DNA of 64,000 nucleotides from Ceratopteris richardii (GCA_020310875.1 CM035422.1:58543796-58607795), one strand, 5' to 3'. Positions 44,757 to 56,099 are shown, numbered from the stretch's first letter. Notes: generated from the sequence alone by a model not told the origin. Numbers and translations are program-made.

Positions 44757-47165
44757 ATGGCATCTACCAATTCCGAAGCTACACAAGTGGAAGAGGTCCA
44801 GCTTCTTCCATTGGAATCAATAACAAAAGTAAGAGGCCATTGGTTTCGTGATGACCAACCAGTCTCAGAACTTATTTACATGGCAACTATCAAGATTATG
44901 GATAGGGATCACTACTTCCCTATTATGTCTCAAGATTTCAAGACCATAATCCAAGGTTTACCGCATATTGAAGTTGTATGGAAGCAGGCAGGCCTAAAGG
45001 CATTTCTCAAATTGCCGATCTATGTTCCAGATTTTCAGAGGTGTGCACAAGTAATGAATACCTTGCAACCTGCCGCAACAAAAATATCAGTTCCAGAAGC
45101 ACGGGTATTGGATAAAGTAGGGACATGGAAGACCATCCAATTCACTCATGAACTGATCAATAAAGCTTTTGGATGGAATCAAGAAGGAATTACTAGTGTC
45201 AAAGAGGAATGTCATGATCCTAAGAAGAGATCCTTTGTGGAGATTAACAGAATAGACCTCGAAGACGCTGTCCGTCTTGTGCACCAGCATTTCTGTTTCC
45301 CTAGTATGCACAGATACACGGCACCACAAAAGATCGTAGTACAACTACTATCACATGCCATGAGACAAATTGGGAACAAGGTGAATCTGACAGGGTATAT
45401 CTAAGAAAGACTATTTGAAGCCCAGAAGAAATGGGGCCAGAAAAAGTTTTTGAATGGCAGTTCTGCATTAATATTACTGATATATGAAGCCCTTGATATG
45501 AAAAATTGCTTACGGGAGATGCCGACATCAGAAGGGCTAGCCAAGTATGCAAAATCCGCTACAGTCCCTAAGAAAAAGAAAGCAATTGTTATGGTTGAAG
45601 AAGCTGGAACTATCTCACAAAAACCCATGAGGGGTACAAAGCGTCTATGGGAGGAGGAAGCCCAAGCTACACCGCAATCAAAGAGAACACATCTATTACC
45701 GAAGATCACGACGGCTCAAATGCCTATTACTAGGAGAGATCTTTCCGTTGCCCTCGAAGAGACACATCAGTATATGCAAGGGCAGGTAAACTTGAATATT
45801 CAAGGTCATCATTATAGACAGGCAAGTCAAGAGAAACAACAACGGAGTACAGAGAAGATTCCTAAACAAGCTGGAAGATACAAAGAGCTGGGCATAGATG
45901 ATTCTAGTACCAATACGGAATCCAGTCCTGAAAAAGACACTCTAGATACTGATATAAGAACAGAAACTCAAGAAGAAGAATGGAATGAAATTAATCAAGT
46001 GGAAGTGACGCCAGACAACCAAGAAAAGGAAAAGAGAGTAGAAGAATCTATTGAACCTGAGCATGTCATTCAATTGAATGACACTACAAAGATCAGCATC
46101 AAGGAAGATACAACCAGTGTTACATATGTAAAACCACCTATCAAAGAGGAAATCCAAACTCCAGTGAACGTGAATTCGGAGGAGCTACAAAACCAAGAAC
46201 AAATTGTGATCGAGGTGCCAGATGATACACCTCAAGGAAATCAAGAAAACATGGTGGCTGAGCAGAGGATCCAGCTTCAGATTAGGCAACCCCATGACAC
46301 TACATTACATGTGACACAGGGCAAAAATGTCACAACCGGAGAAGAACCGAGTATACCAAAAACATGGCTAAATGTGGATGTTACTCAACTGAAACCTATA
46401 GTGAAACAAATGATTCAGACAGCCATGGACACACAACAGCAAATGATGGATATAGATGCAGATTATGATAAGGCTATGAGAGATAAGAATCAATTCCAGA
46501 TAATGAGCGAACAACTGTCATCACAGCTCATCCAAGCACAAAAGGAGATAACGGCCAAAAGCACTGAGTTGCTCGAAACCAAAACTCAATATGAATCATT
46601 AATCACTCAGCATCATCAACTGCAAACACAGCTCGTAGATTTACAGCAATTACATGATGCAAGCGAAGCTGATAAAGATAGAATGAGAGCTAGAAGTACT
46701 TTGCTCGAGACACATATGGAAGAGAATGATACTTTACGAAGCAGGAATAAGGAATTAATGAAATCATTATTATATGATCAACCGATCGAGCAACAGGAAT
46801 CCTTAGAAACAAAAGAAAAAGAATTAAGAGATCAGATCGCACAATATGCAGATTTGCTGAGATAAGAGCGCGCAATGAGAGAAGAATCAGAAAGGACGCA
46901 CAGTCAAGAGATCAATGAATTAAAAAAGCAGTTAAATACAGCACATGGAAAACTTGCAACAAGCTACAGTGAAAACATGGATAATGTGGCTGAAATCAGA
47001 AATGAGTTACTTGCAGCTAAAGAAGCACTCAGGGCAGCCATGCAAGAAGTAAAAGAGAAAGATGAATGCATAGCACAATTAAAGACTCAAATAAAAGAGA
47101 AAGCACCGATCGGGACACCAGTAGAGCCAATAAAGGAAAATCCTACTGACGAGGTAGAGAAATAA
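44757..47165 (+). pseudogene. Extra gypsy ORF, unknown function, coiled coil
   Basis: Start ATG at 44757 (MASTNSEATQVEEV). One frame to 47165 with stops at 45402 and 46863, both fitting Gln. Residues 1-260 look globular (VRGHWFRDDQPVSELIYMAT, TWKTIQFTHELINKAFGWN, FEAQKKWGQKKFLNG). An acidic Gln-rich middle follows. Then comes a long heptad-like region (about 46430-47140: QLSSQLIQAQKEITAKSTEL, LRSRNKELMKSLL, EINELKKQLNTAHGKL) that should form a coiled coil. I do not recognise the family. Position resembles env-like or accessory ORFs of Athila/Tat elements, but no signal peptide is seen at the start. Confidence 0.65.
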
Positions 47166-47990
47166 GTCAGAAGGAACGGACACTAGTGGTGTCCCGATTG
47201 ACGGAGAATTTTGAAAATGAAGTCATCAAGGTAATGAAAGAGGCCAAGATCGAAGGTAAAGACCTGGACAAGATAATGAAGCCTTTCAATATTCCATACG
47301 GATTATTGAAAGAGAAAACGAGACGATACATAAAGAAGACCACAAAGAAGAGTCCCGATGAGCAGCTCAATTTTACACAAGACACATTCACATACAGTCA
47401 AGAAGAGTTCGAAGCTGCACAACCAATTTGGAGAAGAAAATTATTGGAGAAACATCCCACACTACGGGTGCATTGGCAAGCAGAGAATTTTTGGATATGC
47501 AAAAGAATGGCACTATAAATAAACAGTGGCTAAATTATCCTATGCTTCCGAGCCCGCCACATAACTACTTGCCAACAGAAGAATATATGATTAAAACCAT
47601 CGAATTTTGGCTGCAAAATTATGCGACGGTCCCTGACCTAACCGTCAAAATGACCAATAAAATACTTAGCATGATACTTACAGTTTTGAAAGTCTTCAAG
47701 CATGCGGCCTACACTTTTTTGAATTTCATCGGCATTAACTAGGGCACAGAAATCCTCATTTTTGATCTATCAATTATGCCTAGCCGCCCCACAATAATGG
47801 CGTATTATTCCAGATTAATGTTCTTGCCAAGTGTATATATGCAAACTTTTGAAGAAGCATTCTTTACAAGATTTTTTGAGATTGATTCAGAAATTTTTTT
47901 GAAGATGTCGTCAAATTTAAATGCCAGATTAGTGGCATATGAACTTAGCTTCTTCGCAGACACAGACAGCCACCCAATGACGGTGTGAAG
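47166..47990 (+). pseudogene. Continuation of extra ORF, shifted frames
   Basis: About 47168-47516 (KERTLVVSRLTENFENEVIK, KPFNIPYGLLKEKTRRYIKK) continues in a second frame. From about 47500 a third frame gives NKQWLNYPMLPSPPHNYLP, YMIKTIEFWLQNYATVPDL, a hydrophobic stretch ILSMILTVLKVFKHAAYTFL (possible membrane segment), a stop at 47740, and then YYSRLMFLPSVYMQTFEEAF to 47988. It probably was one protein with 44757-47165. Function unknown. Confidence 0.5.
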
Positions 47991-48697
47991 GAAGAACAAT
48001 GGAAACAACTCATGATACGTGAAGCCAATCTGCTAAAGTATATAAAACATATGCCCGTCGCTTATCAAAGCGTGTCGGGGACGACAGAGTCCAGGAAAGG
48101 GGCAGTGTTGAGGGAGAATCAAGTAAAAGAAAGAAAAGAAGAAGACAACGAAAGAAGCAACTTCACTAAAAAGAAATATCTGAAGACATATCTCTGCAGG
48201 AAGCCCCACAGGGGCGCAACACCCATCTCTGCACAGAGCCCCGCAGGGGCACGCATCAGGCAACAACGCAAATCATCCAGGTCTTGCACGGTGGAAGAAA
48301 GTAAACAGGCTCAAAGCAATACAACGGGGTCACATGTTTGCAACCAGGACAAATCAGAGAACAACAAGCAAGATATAGGTCACTGGTGGCATGCGTGGCA
48401 ACCCAACTGAATACAACAACCCAGATATGTGATATACCGAATACCAAGGGGCAAAAACAGAAGCTAAGGACATAGATCGGACAAAATAACAAATTCTCTA
48501 ACGATCCTTATTGCTTCTTCGACCACTGGGTGCGTGTATTCAGAACTCTTAAAGTAAGCCAAAAACAGAAGCAAAGGACAAACCTCAGATAAGATACCCA
48601 ATTGTCTAACAGTCCTTATTGCTTCTTCAACCACTGGATGCGTGCAGACAACAAACCGAGGACAAGAAGCAAAGCCTGTCAAGGGAAGACAGAGACG
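47991..48697 (+). repeat. 3' untranslated region with direct repeats
   Basis: No ORF is credible. A segment of about 90 bases at about 48450-48537 recurs 108 bases later (about 48558-48645); both contain CCTTATTGCTTCTTC and CCACTGG(G/A)TGCGTG. Earlier, AGCCCCACAGGGGC and AGCCCCGCAGGGGC (48202-48251) are near-repeats, each with hairpin potential. Confidence 0.7.
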
Positions 48698-48710
48698 AAG
48701 AGGGGGAGAG
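48698..48710 (+). promoter_or_regulatory. Polypurine tract
   Basis: AAGAGGGGGAGAG lies directly before the 3' LTR at 48711. Confidence 0.9.
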
Positions 48711-49607
48711 TGTTGCAGAGCTAAAGAAAGCACAAAGCAGAGAAAAAGACGGGCCCCAAAATTTTTCCGATTTGGACATCATATTTTTGTATCATAACCA
48801 CTCTTGTAATATATTTTCCGTTGTAAAGGCACTAGAGGAGTCCTCTAGATGCACCCCCACAGAAGATTAGAAGCTTACCCATGTAAAATAGTAGGAAATT
48901 AGTCTTTTAGTGAATAAAGTGCCGGTCTCTTGTGTGAAAGGACCATTTTTAGGGCACTAGTATATAAGTCAAATGTGACTCTTTGTAAGAGGACTTTTTG
49001 GCCATTGTGAGAATAGAGAGCACAAAAATTCGAATTTGTGTCTTCTTCACTCTATATCTTCTTCTCTGTAAGCTTGTATGCATGTGTATTGCTTGGAAAG
49101 AGTGCTTGTGAGTGTTGTCTATCCATGAAAGTGTTTATTTGTTGTAGTTAAGGTGTGTGCGAAGTGTAGGAAGTGCTGAAGTGTAGGAAGGTATTTCCCG
49201 TGACTCCATATTTCGCTCATAACTTGAAGTAGGAGTGTTAGAATTGAGTGAAATCACTGCCATTGGATGCGTCTTCTCGAGAGCTTCGAAACCCATATGC
49301 TATTTGCTATATTTGGAGTTCGGAGCTGAGAGAAAAGTCCAAAATACTGACGGCTGCTGCACCAAGTATCGTGACACCATGACCAATAGTTGAAGCTTGT
49401 TTGGATAAGTCTTTGCCTTGTTTACACTCTTTGAGTAGTTCATTTGCATTGATCATCACATGATTGCATGTCCTCATACACTCGGCTAGGTTTGTATACT
49501 CATCGGATTGATATTTAAAAGCGTGTATCCCCACTATATGCACTTGAGAGGGGATCGAGGTATAGTCTCTTTCTCCGCAAGTCCCTAAGTTGGTACTTAG
49601 GTCAACA
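48711..49607 (+). repeat. 3' LTR of large gypsy
   Basis: It is 897 bp, pairs with 32962-33859, and ends GGTCAACA before the TTGAC duplication. Confidence 0.95.
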
Positions 49608-49612
49608 TTGAC
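49608..49612. repeat. Target-site duplication TTGAC (right)
   Basis: Matches 32957-32961. Confidence 0.95.
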
Positions 49613-49684
49613 TAAAGCTCTTGATGGTACAAAATTAAGTAGATTCAAGTTGATGATTGGCTTGCAGGAAATCAAGGACAATTG
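49613..49684 (+). pseudogene. Copia RNase H, last part
   Basis: It reads TKALDGTKLSRFKLMIGLQEI and a stop TGA at 49682-49684. This is the exact continuation of the copia frame interrupted at 32961. Confidence 0.92.
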
Positions 49685-49713
49685 AAGACTTATTTGAAGG
49701 CCAAGCATGTTAG

Positions 49714-49726
49714 GCTTGAGGGGAGC
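49714..49726 (+). promoter_or_regulatory. Polypurine tract
   Basis: GCTTGAGGGGAGC precedes the LTR start at 49727. Confidence 0.75.
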
Positions 49727-50640
49727 TGTTGGTGCATTTTGCCCAAGCCTACATGCTTGATATGCTTGATATTATCCTCATTTGTAAGTCACATGAGTAG
49801 TCATGTGAACATCTCTTGTAAAAGAGTACATTTTATCTCTTGTAAATGGAAAAAGAAAAAAGGAAAAGGATGGCTTACCTCATGCATGATGTAAAAGCAA
49901 ATTCGTGGCTCTAACTACCTAAAACCACAAAATTTTGAGCTGAGGGAATATCTCCTAACTTTGGGGATCACTTTTAGGTGGAGCCATTTGAATTCGAATT
50001 CAAAAGAATAGCTATAAAAGGAGCAAGAAGGAAGAGGCGATTAGCAAGCCTCGTATGTGACCACTTCATGTCATTTTGTAGAGCTTACTCCATAGCTCTA
50101 TCATTCTACTCCCATTGTGCAAAGATTCATTGCCAATGTGGTTGTAATCATATGTGAATCTATACATTTATCATCATCTACTTCTCTGTTTTGTTCTCTG
50201 CTATACTCACTCAGAGCAGTACCTTCAGAAGGTCATATCTCGAGTTCTACTGATTTATTTTCAATGATGTAACGTGCGTTGGATAGCTCTTACTGTCTAA
50301 TTTCTGCATATGAATTTTCAAGGTCATTGGATTAATACTTTTGAAGCTATCTGCAATTTACTGATCACTGGTCTATCTCTGCAGAGCCCCGAGAATAATG
50401 GGCATGTTCCAGAAATTGATAAATCTTGTTCTCAGTGCTCAGTCATCATTTGAAGTGTTTTAACTTGGATTTGGAAGCTTGCTAAGTCTATTTGCTATGC
50501 CCAAAAGGAATTTTTCTAATTCCTTCCAGGTTGAGAGCACTGTTCATTTTTTCCAGCAAGTGTATGTCCAAAAATAGCAAGTTTTGGGAGCTAGTCATTT
50601 CGCAACTTGTCTGTCTTGACTTAAACTTTTGGGATACATG
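49727..50640 (+). repeat. 3' LTR of the split copia element, end approximate
   Basis: It starts TGTTGGTGCATTTTG after the polypurine tract. A TATAAAAG box is at 50013-50020. It contains GAATTCGAATTC (49989-50000). The right end cannot be fixed because the element's 5' LTR was lost at 30573. Confidence 0.6.
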
Positions 50641-50789
50641 TTCCAACGTACTTGGCTGATATTTTGGTGGATTTAGGAAGATCAAAGGGTCTACTAATCA
50701 ACTCTGAAGTCTCAGTTGGCTGGTGTGAAGCTGGTTGTAGCGGCACCTACTCATCTTTGGATTGCATCCACCATCTCTCTTCACACCAG
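50641..50789. other. No gene recognised
   Basis: Short interval before the next copia piece, no motif. Confidence 0.4.
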
Positions 50790-51109
50790 TTGCCCAGATC
50801 ATGTTTGCAGATTAAGAAGAGCTCTCTATGGATTGAAGCAAGCTCCAAGAGCTTGAAATTATAGACTTGTGAAGTATCGCAATGACCTTGGATATCAAAG
50901 GCATGAAAACAAAACACATAGAGATTGAATATCATTTCCTGAGGGAAAAGGTAATGGAAAAAGAGATTGAAATAGTATACACATCTACAAAAGATCAGAT
51001 AGCAAATATTCTGACAAAGAGCTTAGATGGAGTAAAGACAAGCAGATTCAAAGAAATGGTAGGTATAAAGAAAAGAAGAATATATGAAAGATCAGAGAAT
51101 GCAAATTAG
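50790..51109 (+). pseudogene. Copia fragment with RT joined to RNase H end
   Basis: RT piece [14 protein letters not shown], stop TGA (Trp expected), NYRLVKY, then almost at once the RNase H end: KTKHIEIEYHFLREKVMEK, YTSTKDQIANILTKSLDG and FKEMVGI, with stop TAG at 51107. About 280 residues between [10 protein letters not shown] and TKHIE, including YVDD and most of RNase H, are deleted. Confidence 0.85.
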
Positions 51110-51110
51110 T

Positions 51111-51124
51111 GATTGAGGGGGAGC
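51111..51124 (+). promoter_or_regulatory. Polypurine tract
   Basis: TGATTGAGGGGGAG with a final C follows the stop codon and precedes the LTR start at 51125. Confidence 0.75.
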
Positions 51125-52400
51125 TGTTGAAGAATCACTCACAAATTTGACATACAGAGTATTCAGGAAAATAAAAGCCTTAGTGAAGGGACAAATTCAC
51201 GTCTGTAATATATAGCATAGAAGTTTCCAGAATTACGAGTTTGTTGAAACCCGGATCAAAAATTGTATATAAGAGAGCTGAGAGATAGGAGAAGAGAGAG
51301 AGTGCATAGAACCGGAATAGAATAACGCATATAGAAACTGAGGATAGTGATATAGAAGACGCCAGAGATTGCATATGTAGAGATGAATAATAGAACCTGA
51401 ATTGTCGGGTATTCATCTGAGAGAGATGGTAAGGAATAACTACTCAGAGTAGGAGAGTTTTCCATAGCTATGAGCAAAGTGAGGCCAAGCTATTTTGTAC
51501 ACATCTTCTCTAATAGAAAACACATGTTCATGTGGAAGATTGAGCGCATTCTTCGTATGTGAAGAAATCTGAGTGAATTCATGTTATTGTGAAAGTTAGT
51601 TAACAGTTACAGTTTTTCTCAGTAAACATTTTCCGGTACTTCTGAGAGTTAGATCTCGTAACATAGTGTAAAGATTTTTATGAGAGATAGCTCATCTTGA
51701 AGCTAGGAGTCTAAACTACAAACAGATCAAAAGAGTTTGAAACGGGACAAGTACAGAGTACAAAGTCTGACCGTAAAAAGGCATCCTGAACTGGTGAAGT
51801 TTTTTCTTAAACTTCAGAAAGAGTTCATTTACTGAAGGAAGCTTAGGTATTACTTCCTCACTTCATCTACAATCATTTGAAGTAATTACAAACAGAATTG
51901 TAGTTGATTCCGGAAAGATTCCGGTAAGATTACGGTGACATTCCAGTAACAGTTCGATGAAGTTCCGGTGAAATTTTGGTGAGTTCAAATACAGTTGTAA
52001 AGTTTTTCAATTTCAGAAAGTTTGCTAAGCTACTGATGATTATAGAGGTGTTCTAATATCGCTCTAGCTTCGTTCTTGTGGCGTGGTGAATTCCGCAATT
52101 GAGCTTTAGCTAGTTAAGCTCACTCACTGCGTTAACAAGTAGTACAAGAGCTCAACAGTTGATGATGATTCATTAGAGCTCAACAAGTGACAATTTTCCA
52201 CAGTCTTGTTATTGAACAAGCTTTTGTCACGAATCAACAATAGCAAGGGTAGTTTGTAGTAGATTTTCTAGATGCCATTTTGCTATATAGTTGATTAGAA
52301 TAGGAATATTTGAGGAGATCATTCCAAGTTTTGAGATAAAATTCACTCTTTGCAAAGGAGGCAAAGTGTGAATTCTTGAAAACAAAGGATAGATACCTTG
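51125..52400 (+). repeat. 3' LTR of deleted copia, right end approximate
   Basis: It starts TGTTGAAGAATCACTC. TATA box TATATAAG is at 51266-51273. Around 51905-51985 the words TTCCGGTAA/TTCCGGTGA recur four or five times. The terminus is not visible without a second copy; it may end before 52400. Confidence 0.5.
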
Positions 52401-53515
52401 GGCCTATAGTCTCACATTCCCCACTTTGCGTTTTCTAACAAGACAAAGTAAATGACATAAGTGCTTATGTATGCATTAATTTCCTCCATATGGTTTTGGT
52501 CAGATACATGCATTGCTAGCCTAGATGACCTCCATTGATCTCTAGAATTCATTGTTGTGTGCATCCTTTCTCTTGTCTGCAATTCTCTTTGATTTGGTCT
52601 AGCATCCACTTTTCTCTTGCATTAGGTACTCATGAGTTGATCCAGAAAGAGTCTGAGTATGCACCTATCTACATCAGAAACTGCAGGAATATTGCACGCT
52701 TGCTTGCTTTGTGAGAAGAAGTAAAGATACTTGCTTAGATGTTGAAAACACAGATGTGATGGAGGCACAATTGCTCAGATGTTGAACACACAGATGTGAT
52801 GGAGGCGTCAAAAGAATGGCGTAGCACCATCCGTAGTCACTTCAGAGAAATGGTGCAAGTAGTGCTGAGATTGTTGCGGCCCTTCTCTTTTTCAAGCATG
52901 GATGCATTCCCTTCTCTCTCTCTTAGCATCATCGGTCGATTTTTTGTTGTTGCTTGCTTCATAATGGCTTTGTTGCACCTTGCTTCTATCCTCTTGCATA
53001 TGATTTAGTTTAGCTTAGATCGTTTCTCCTTCTCTTGATCAAAGTTAAGTCACTTTAGTCCTGTTGACTTCAAACCGACTATGAGCGTACACAACATAAC
53101 TTGAAGGAATCCATAGCATACGATTTCATGTACAGGTCTCAAGAGCTCCACTATGGTTGCTCTTTCATATAAGTTGCTCTCTGAATAGAATGTCTTAGAA
53201 GCCAATGATACCAAGAAATGTGCTCTCAAAGAGCATACGAGTAGTGCACCAGGAACTCGAGTGCATATAAGCACTATTATTGCATATTGTAGTGCTTAAA
53301 AGCACTTGATTTTCAAGCTGAATGAGAATATAAAGTACTAGAAGCTAAAGCATTTCACAAATGAGAAACATAACGGAGGCATTATGAAAAAAATAAATTC
53401 AAGAAGTATATGGGATGGGAGGGAGGAAAAGAAAAAAAATAAGGCATAACCCTATATAATAAGAGGCAATGAAGAATGAATTGAAAACATGAACTCTAAA
53501 AAAAATAACCTATGT
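52401..53515. other. No gene recognised; 40-bp tandem duplication inside
   Basis: The segment 52731-52770 is repeated at 52771-52810 with a few differences (core GATGTTGAA-ACACAGATGTGATGGAGG). No coding motif is found on either strand. On the minus strand this DNA follows a primer-binding site, so it may be the leader or decayed gag of a minus-strand element. Confidence 0.4.
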
Positions 53516-53525
53516 TTTGATACCA
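53516..53525 (-). promoter_or_regulatory. Primer-binding site remnant
   Basis: The minus strand reads TGGTATCAAA, next to TG (complement of an LTR's CA end) at 53526. It is similar to the initiator-Met site, with the last bases changed. Confidence 0.5.
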
Positions 53526-53870
53526 TGTTGAAATAACAAAGCACTACTCCTACTCTACTCACATACACACATCTAACAAGCTATGGAGGAAGGAACAAAA
53601 GATAACAAAACATGATGAATGAATGAACATAGAAATGGAAATGACTAACATAAGATGCTCTATGAGCATGGAGACTCCATGAGGAGAGGAAGCACACACT
53701 TTGCAATGGGCTAGAGTGAATGAGCTTGTGAGGAGTGAAGGGAGGCCTTGCTTATATGGAGTTTGGGAGAATTCCCTTGCATGTGGGATAAATGTACTTG
53801 CATAAGAATGAAAGTGAGTTGGCACAAAAGGGTGGAGCATGGAGCTCTCAACAATAGTATCGATAGGTAT
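53526..53870 (-). repeat. LTR fragment, minus orientation
   Basis: It begins TGTTGAAATAAC beside the primer-binding remnant. The complement of CTTATATGG (near 53752) may be a TATA-like site. It runs into gypsy integrase DNA near 53871, so its start is missing. No partner LTR was found. Confidence 0.45.
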
Positions 53871-54500
53871 CAAGGAGGATTGAAGTGGAGGCATTATAGT
53901 ATCCATGATGGATATTTGTTATATAAAGATAAGGTGTGTGAAACTAGAGATTTTGCGATGAGATGACACATTTTATTTGAGTGTGATGAAACAGCTAGTG
54001 TGAATGAAACGCAAACTAGTTGGGAATCATATTTACCTATAGATGCATTTTTATATAATAGTTCCAAGCAATCTTCCATTGGGCATAGTCCATTTATGCT
54101 TATGTATCAGTTTTAGCCCAGATCTCTTTATGGAGTAGGATTCTAGAATGAGAAAGTCCAAGGTCCAAAGGACTTCTTGGAAGAGATGAACAATATGCTT
54201 AGGCTTGCAAAAGATAGCATTAGGATAGCTCAAGATAGAGCTACAACCTATGATGAACCTCAAAGGAGAGACATCAACTTTGTGGTAGGAGAGCAAGTCT
54301 ATCTTAGAGTTCCATCAAGGCCTAAAACTGTGAAGATGGGGCCTTGTCTAAAAATATCTCCTAGGTATGTTGGACCTTTCTCAATACTTAAGAGAATAGG
54401 AAAGATGGCTTACCTACTCCAACTTCTAGAGAATGATTAGATCCATCCAGTATTTCATGTTAGCCAGCTTAAGAAAAGACTAGGTGAATTTGACAACCTC
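53871..54500 (+). pseudogene. Gypsy integrase remnant
   Basis: SIHDGYLLYKDKVCE is the lead-in to the H2C2 module. Then, after a deletion of most of the core, LPIDAFLYNSSKQSSIGHSP and FMLMYQF follow. The C-terminal part is better kept: NFVVGEQVYLRVPSRPKTVK, LKISPRYVGPFSILKRIGK and MAYLLQLL, a GPF/Y module, then HPVFHVSQLKKRLGEFDN after a stop at 54437. This C-terminus is of the chromovirus-like type and differs from that of the large gypsy at 32962. Confidence 0.82.
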
Positions 54501-54767
54501 ATTGTAGATAGTGAGGTAATAGAGCCTATTTTTTTCAATCTATTCCACATGAGCCTGAGATCATACTACACACTCAAGAGAAAAAAAATGAGGATTCACT
54601 TATATAAAGAGTGTTTAGCTAAGTGGAAAGATAGTTCAAAAGATAGTGCAATGGGAGCAGGTTAGGTTCCAAATTTTAAGGGAGCATTTGGTCTATATTC
54701 TTCTAACTTTCATTTGAGCTTTCCAATACCATTTTTTAGGAAAAAAATGGACTTAAGGGGAAGGAAA
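54501..54767 (+). other. Gypsy 3' tail and polypurine tract
   Basis: Decayed coding end and AAGGGGAAGGAAA at 54755-54767, directly before an LTR start. Confidence 0.5.
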
Positions 54768-54830
54768 TGTTATGTGAGAGCTCTAAGAAAGGGAGGTATG
54801 AACACTCCCTTAGCTATTATGCCACATGGG
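54768..54830 (+). repeat. Gypsy 3' LTR, part before copia insertion
   Basis: It starts TGTTATGTGAGAGCTC after a polypurine tract. The young copia element interrupts it at 54830 and it continues at 60197. Confidence 0.5.
54826..54830. repeat. Target-site duplication ATGGG (left)
   Basis: ATGGG precedes the LTR at 54831 and recurs at 60192-60196. Confidence 0.95.
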
Positions 54831-55123
54831 TGTTACACTTATGTGTTCCTTGAGTAGCTTTGATGTGAACCTTTTCCCTATACATGGGCACTTTTTACTC
54901 TAGTGCTAGCTAGAGGTTTTTTCCCCATGTTACCACATACTTGATACTCTCATATGTGGTGGTACTTTGTACTTAGGGATATTATTCAGCTCTTACTTCA
55001 GTTCAGTTCATCGATCAATAGAGAGAGCTATTCCAGCCATCGTCTTCTCTGTGTGTCTTGCTGCGTTTGTGCTCCTTGTGTGTGCTTCTTGTGTGTCTCT
55101 CGCACTTCTACACACACCCAACA
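54831..55123 (+). repeat. 5' LTR of young copia
   Basis: From TGTTACACTT to ACCCAACA. It differs from 59899-60191 at three sites (CCTTGAG/CCTCGAG, GCTAGCT/GCTGGCT, TCAGTTC/TCAATTC). Confidence 0.96.
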
Positions 55124-55124
55124 G

Positions 55125-55136
55125 TGGTATCAGAGC
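55125..55136 (+). promoter_or_regulatory. Primer-binding site, initiator-Met tRNA
   Basis: TGGTATCAGAGC, one base after the LTR. Confidence 0.95.
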
Positions 55137-55401
55137 AGGTTCATCTTCTTCTCAAGTTTCGGTTTTTCGCATCGCGGCGCGCGCGCACTTTAACAGTGCA
55201 AATCGACTTCAAAGCATAGAAGTGTGAATTTGAGCAGCCCGGAAACATTTCCAGCAGGTGCGCTGGGGTTTTACCCCCATTTCAAAGCCATTCGTGCAGT
55301 CAGAATCGCCATCAGAGTGACGATTTGTGAGCTGAAATTTCAGCACTCATTTTAGTTTTCGTCGAAGTGAAGATTTTGTCACATTCTTGTTCCTTAGTGA
55401 A
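55137..55401 (+). other. Leader of young copia
   Basis: 265-base untranslated leader with a GC-rich GGCGCGCGCGC run near 55176. Confidence 0.7.
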
Positions 55402-56099
55402 ATGGCGGGCAGCAATGACTTGTTTGGCATGCTTCAAGCTGAAGATAGGCTTGATGGGACCAACTATCCGATGTGCTCTTACATGATGAAGCACGTTCTT
55501 GTTGCAAAACAACTTTGGAACATAGTGGCAGATGTAGATCGAAGACCGGCAAGTGCTTCTACTTCGTAGTCTACTGTCACAGATGGAGCTTCTTCTTCGA
55601 GTACAGTGGTTTCTCCTTCTCCACCTACACAGGAGCAGCTTAGATGGGATGGAAAAGATGCTCAAGCTCATGCTTTGATTGCGCTTTCAGTGAAGCGTCA
55701 TATAGTTCCACACATTCGGTCATGTTCTACATCACGACAGGCATGGGACACTCTTGCTTCTTTGTATGCCGTGTGTAATGAAGCACGTGTTGCATACTTG
55801 AGGAAGCAACTTGAGGATGTATGTATGGCTGAAAACGAGTCAGTGGATGTGTATGTGACACGCATCAAGGACTTGAAAGAGCAATTGGAAAACATAGATG
55901 AGATCATTCCGGATGCATCACTCATTTCTACATTGTTGAAAGGATTACCGGAATCCTTTCAAAGCTTTGCTACTACACTCCGTTTGGTTGCAAAAGGAAA
56001 TCTTAATATGTATGCATTTGATGAGGTTGTGTCTCTTCTTTTGCAAGAAGAGCAATCTAGAGTGAATAGGAGTGGTTTGATTGAGGGAACACTGGTAAA

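Larger units (their letters stand above)
32962..49607 (+). mobile_element. Large Ty3/gypsy element (16.6 kb)
   Basis: It has 898/897-bp LTRs (about 1.6% different by eye), a tRNA-Asp-type primer-binding site, polypurine tract and TTGAC duplications. Order: leader with TATCG repeats, gag with four knuckle-like motifs, retropepsin 1, RT, RNase H, duplicated H2C2 module, integrase core, integrase tail fused to retropepsin 2, extra ORF with coiled coil, 3' untranslated repeats. Length, primer type and PR-RT-RH-INT order point to the Athila/Tat side of plant gypsy elements. This copy is defective: an RT deletion, several frameshifts and at least ten stops. It lies inside the RNase H of a copia element. 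Confidence 0.93.

Noticed and set aside
44757..47990. Calling the extra gypsy ORF an envelope gene
   Set aside because: No signal peptide at the start, no furin-like site or fusion-peptide pattern seen; only position and one hydrophobic stretch support it.
54954..55227. Small hydrophobic ORFs in the young copia LTR (also at 60022-60424)
   Set aside because: They occur in both LTRs, overlap in two frames and run across the primer-binding site; no sign of a real protein.
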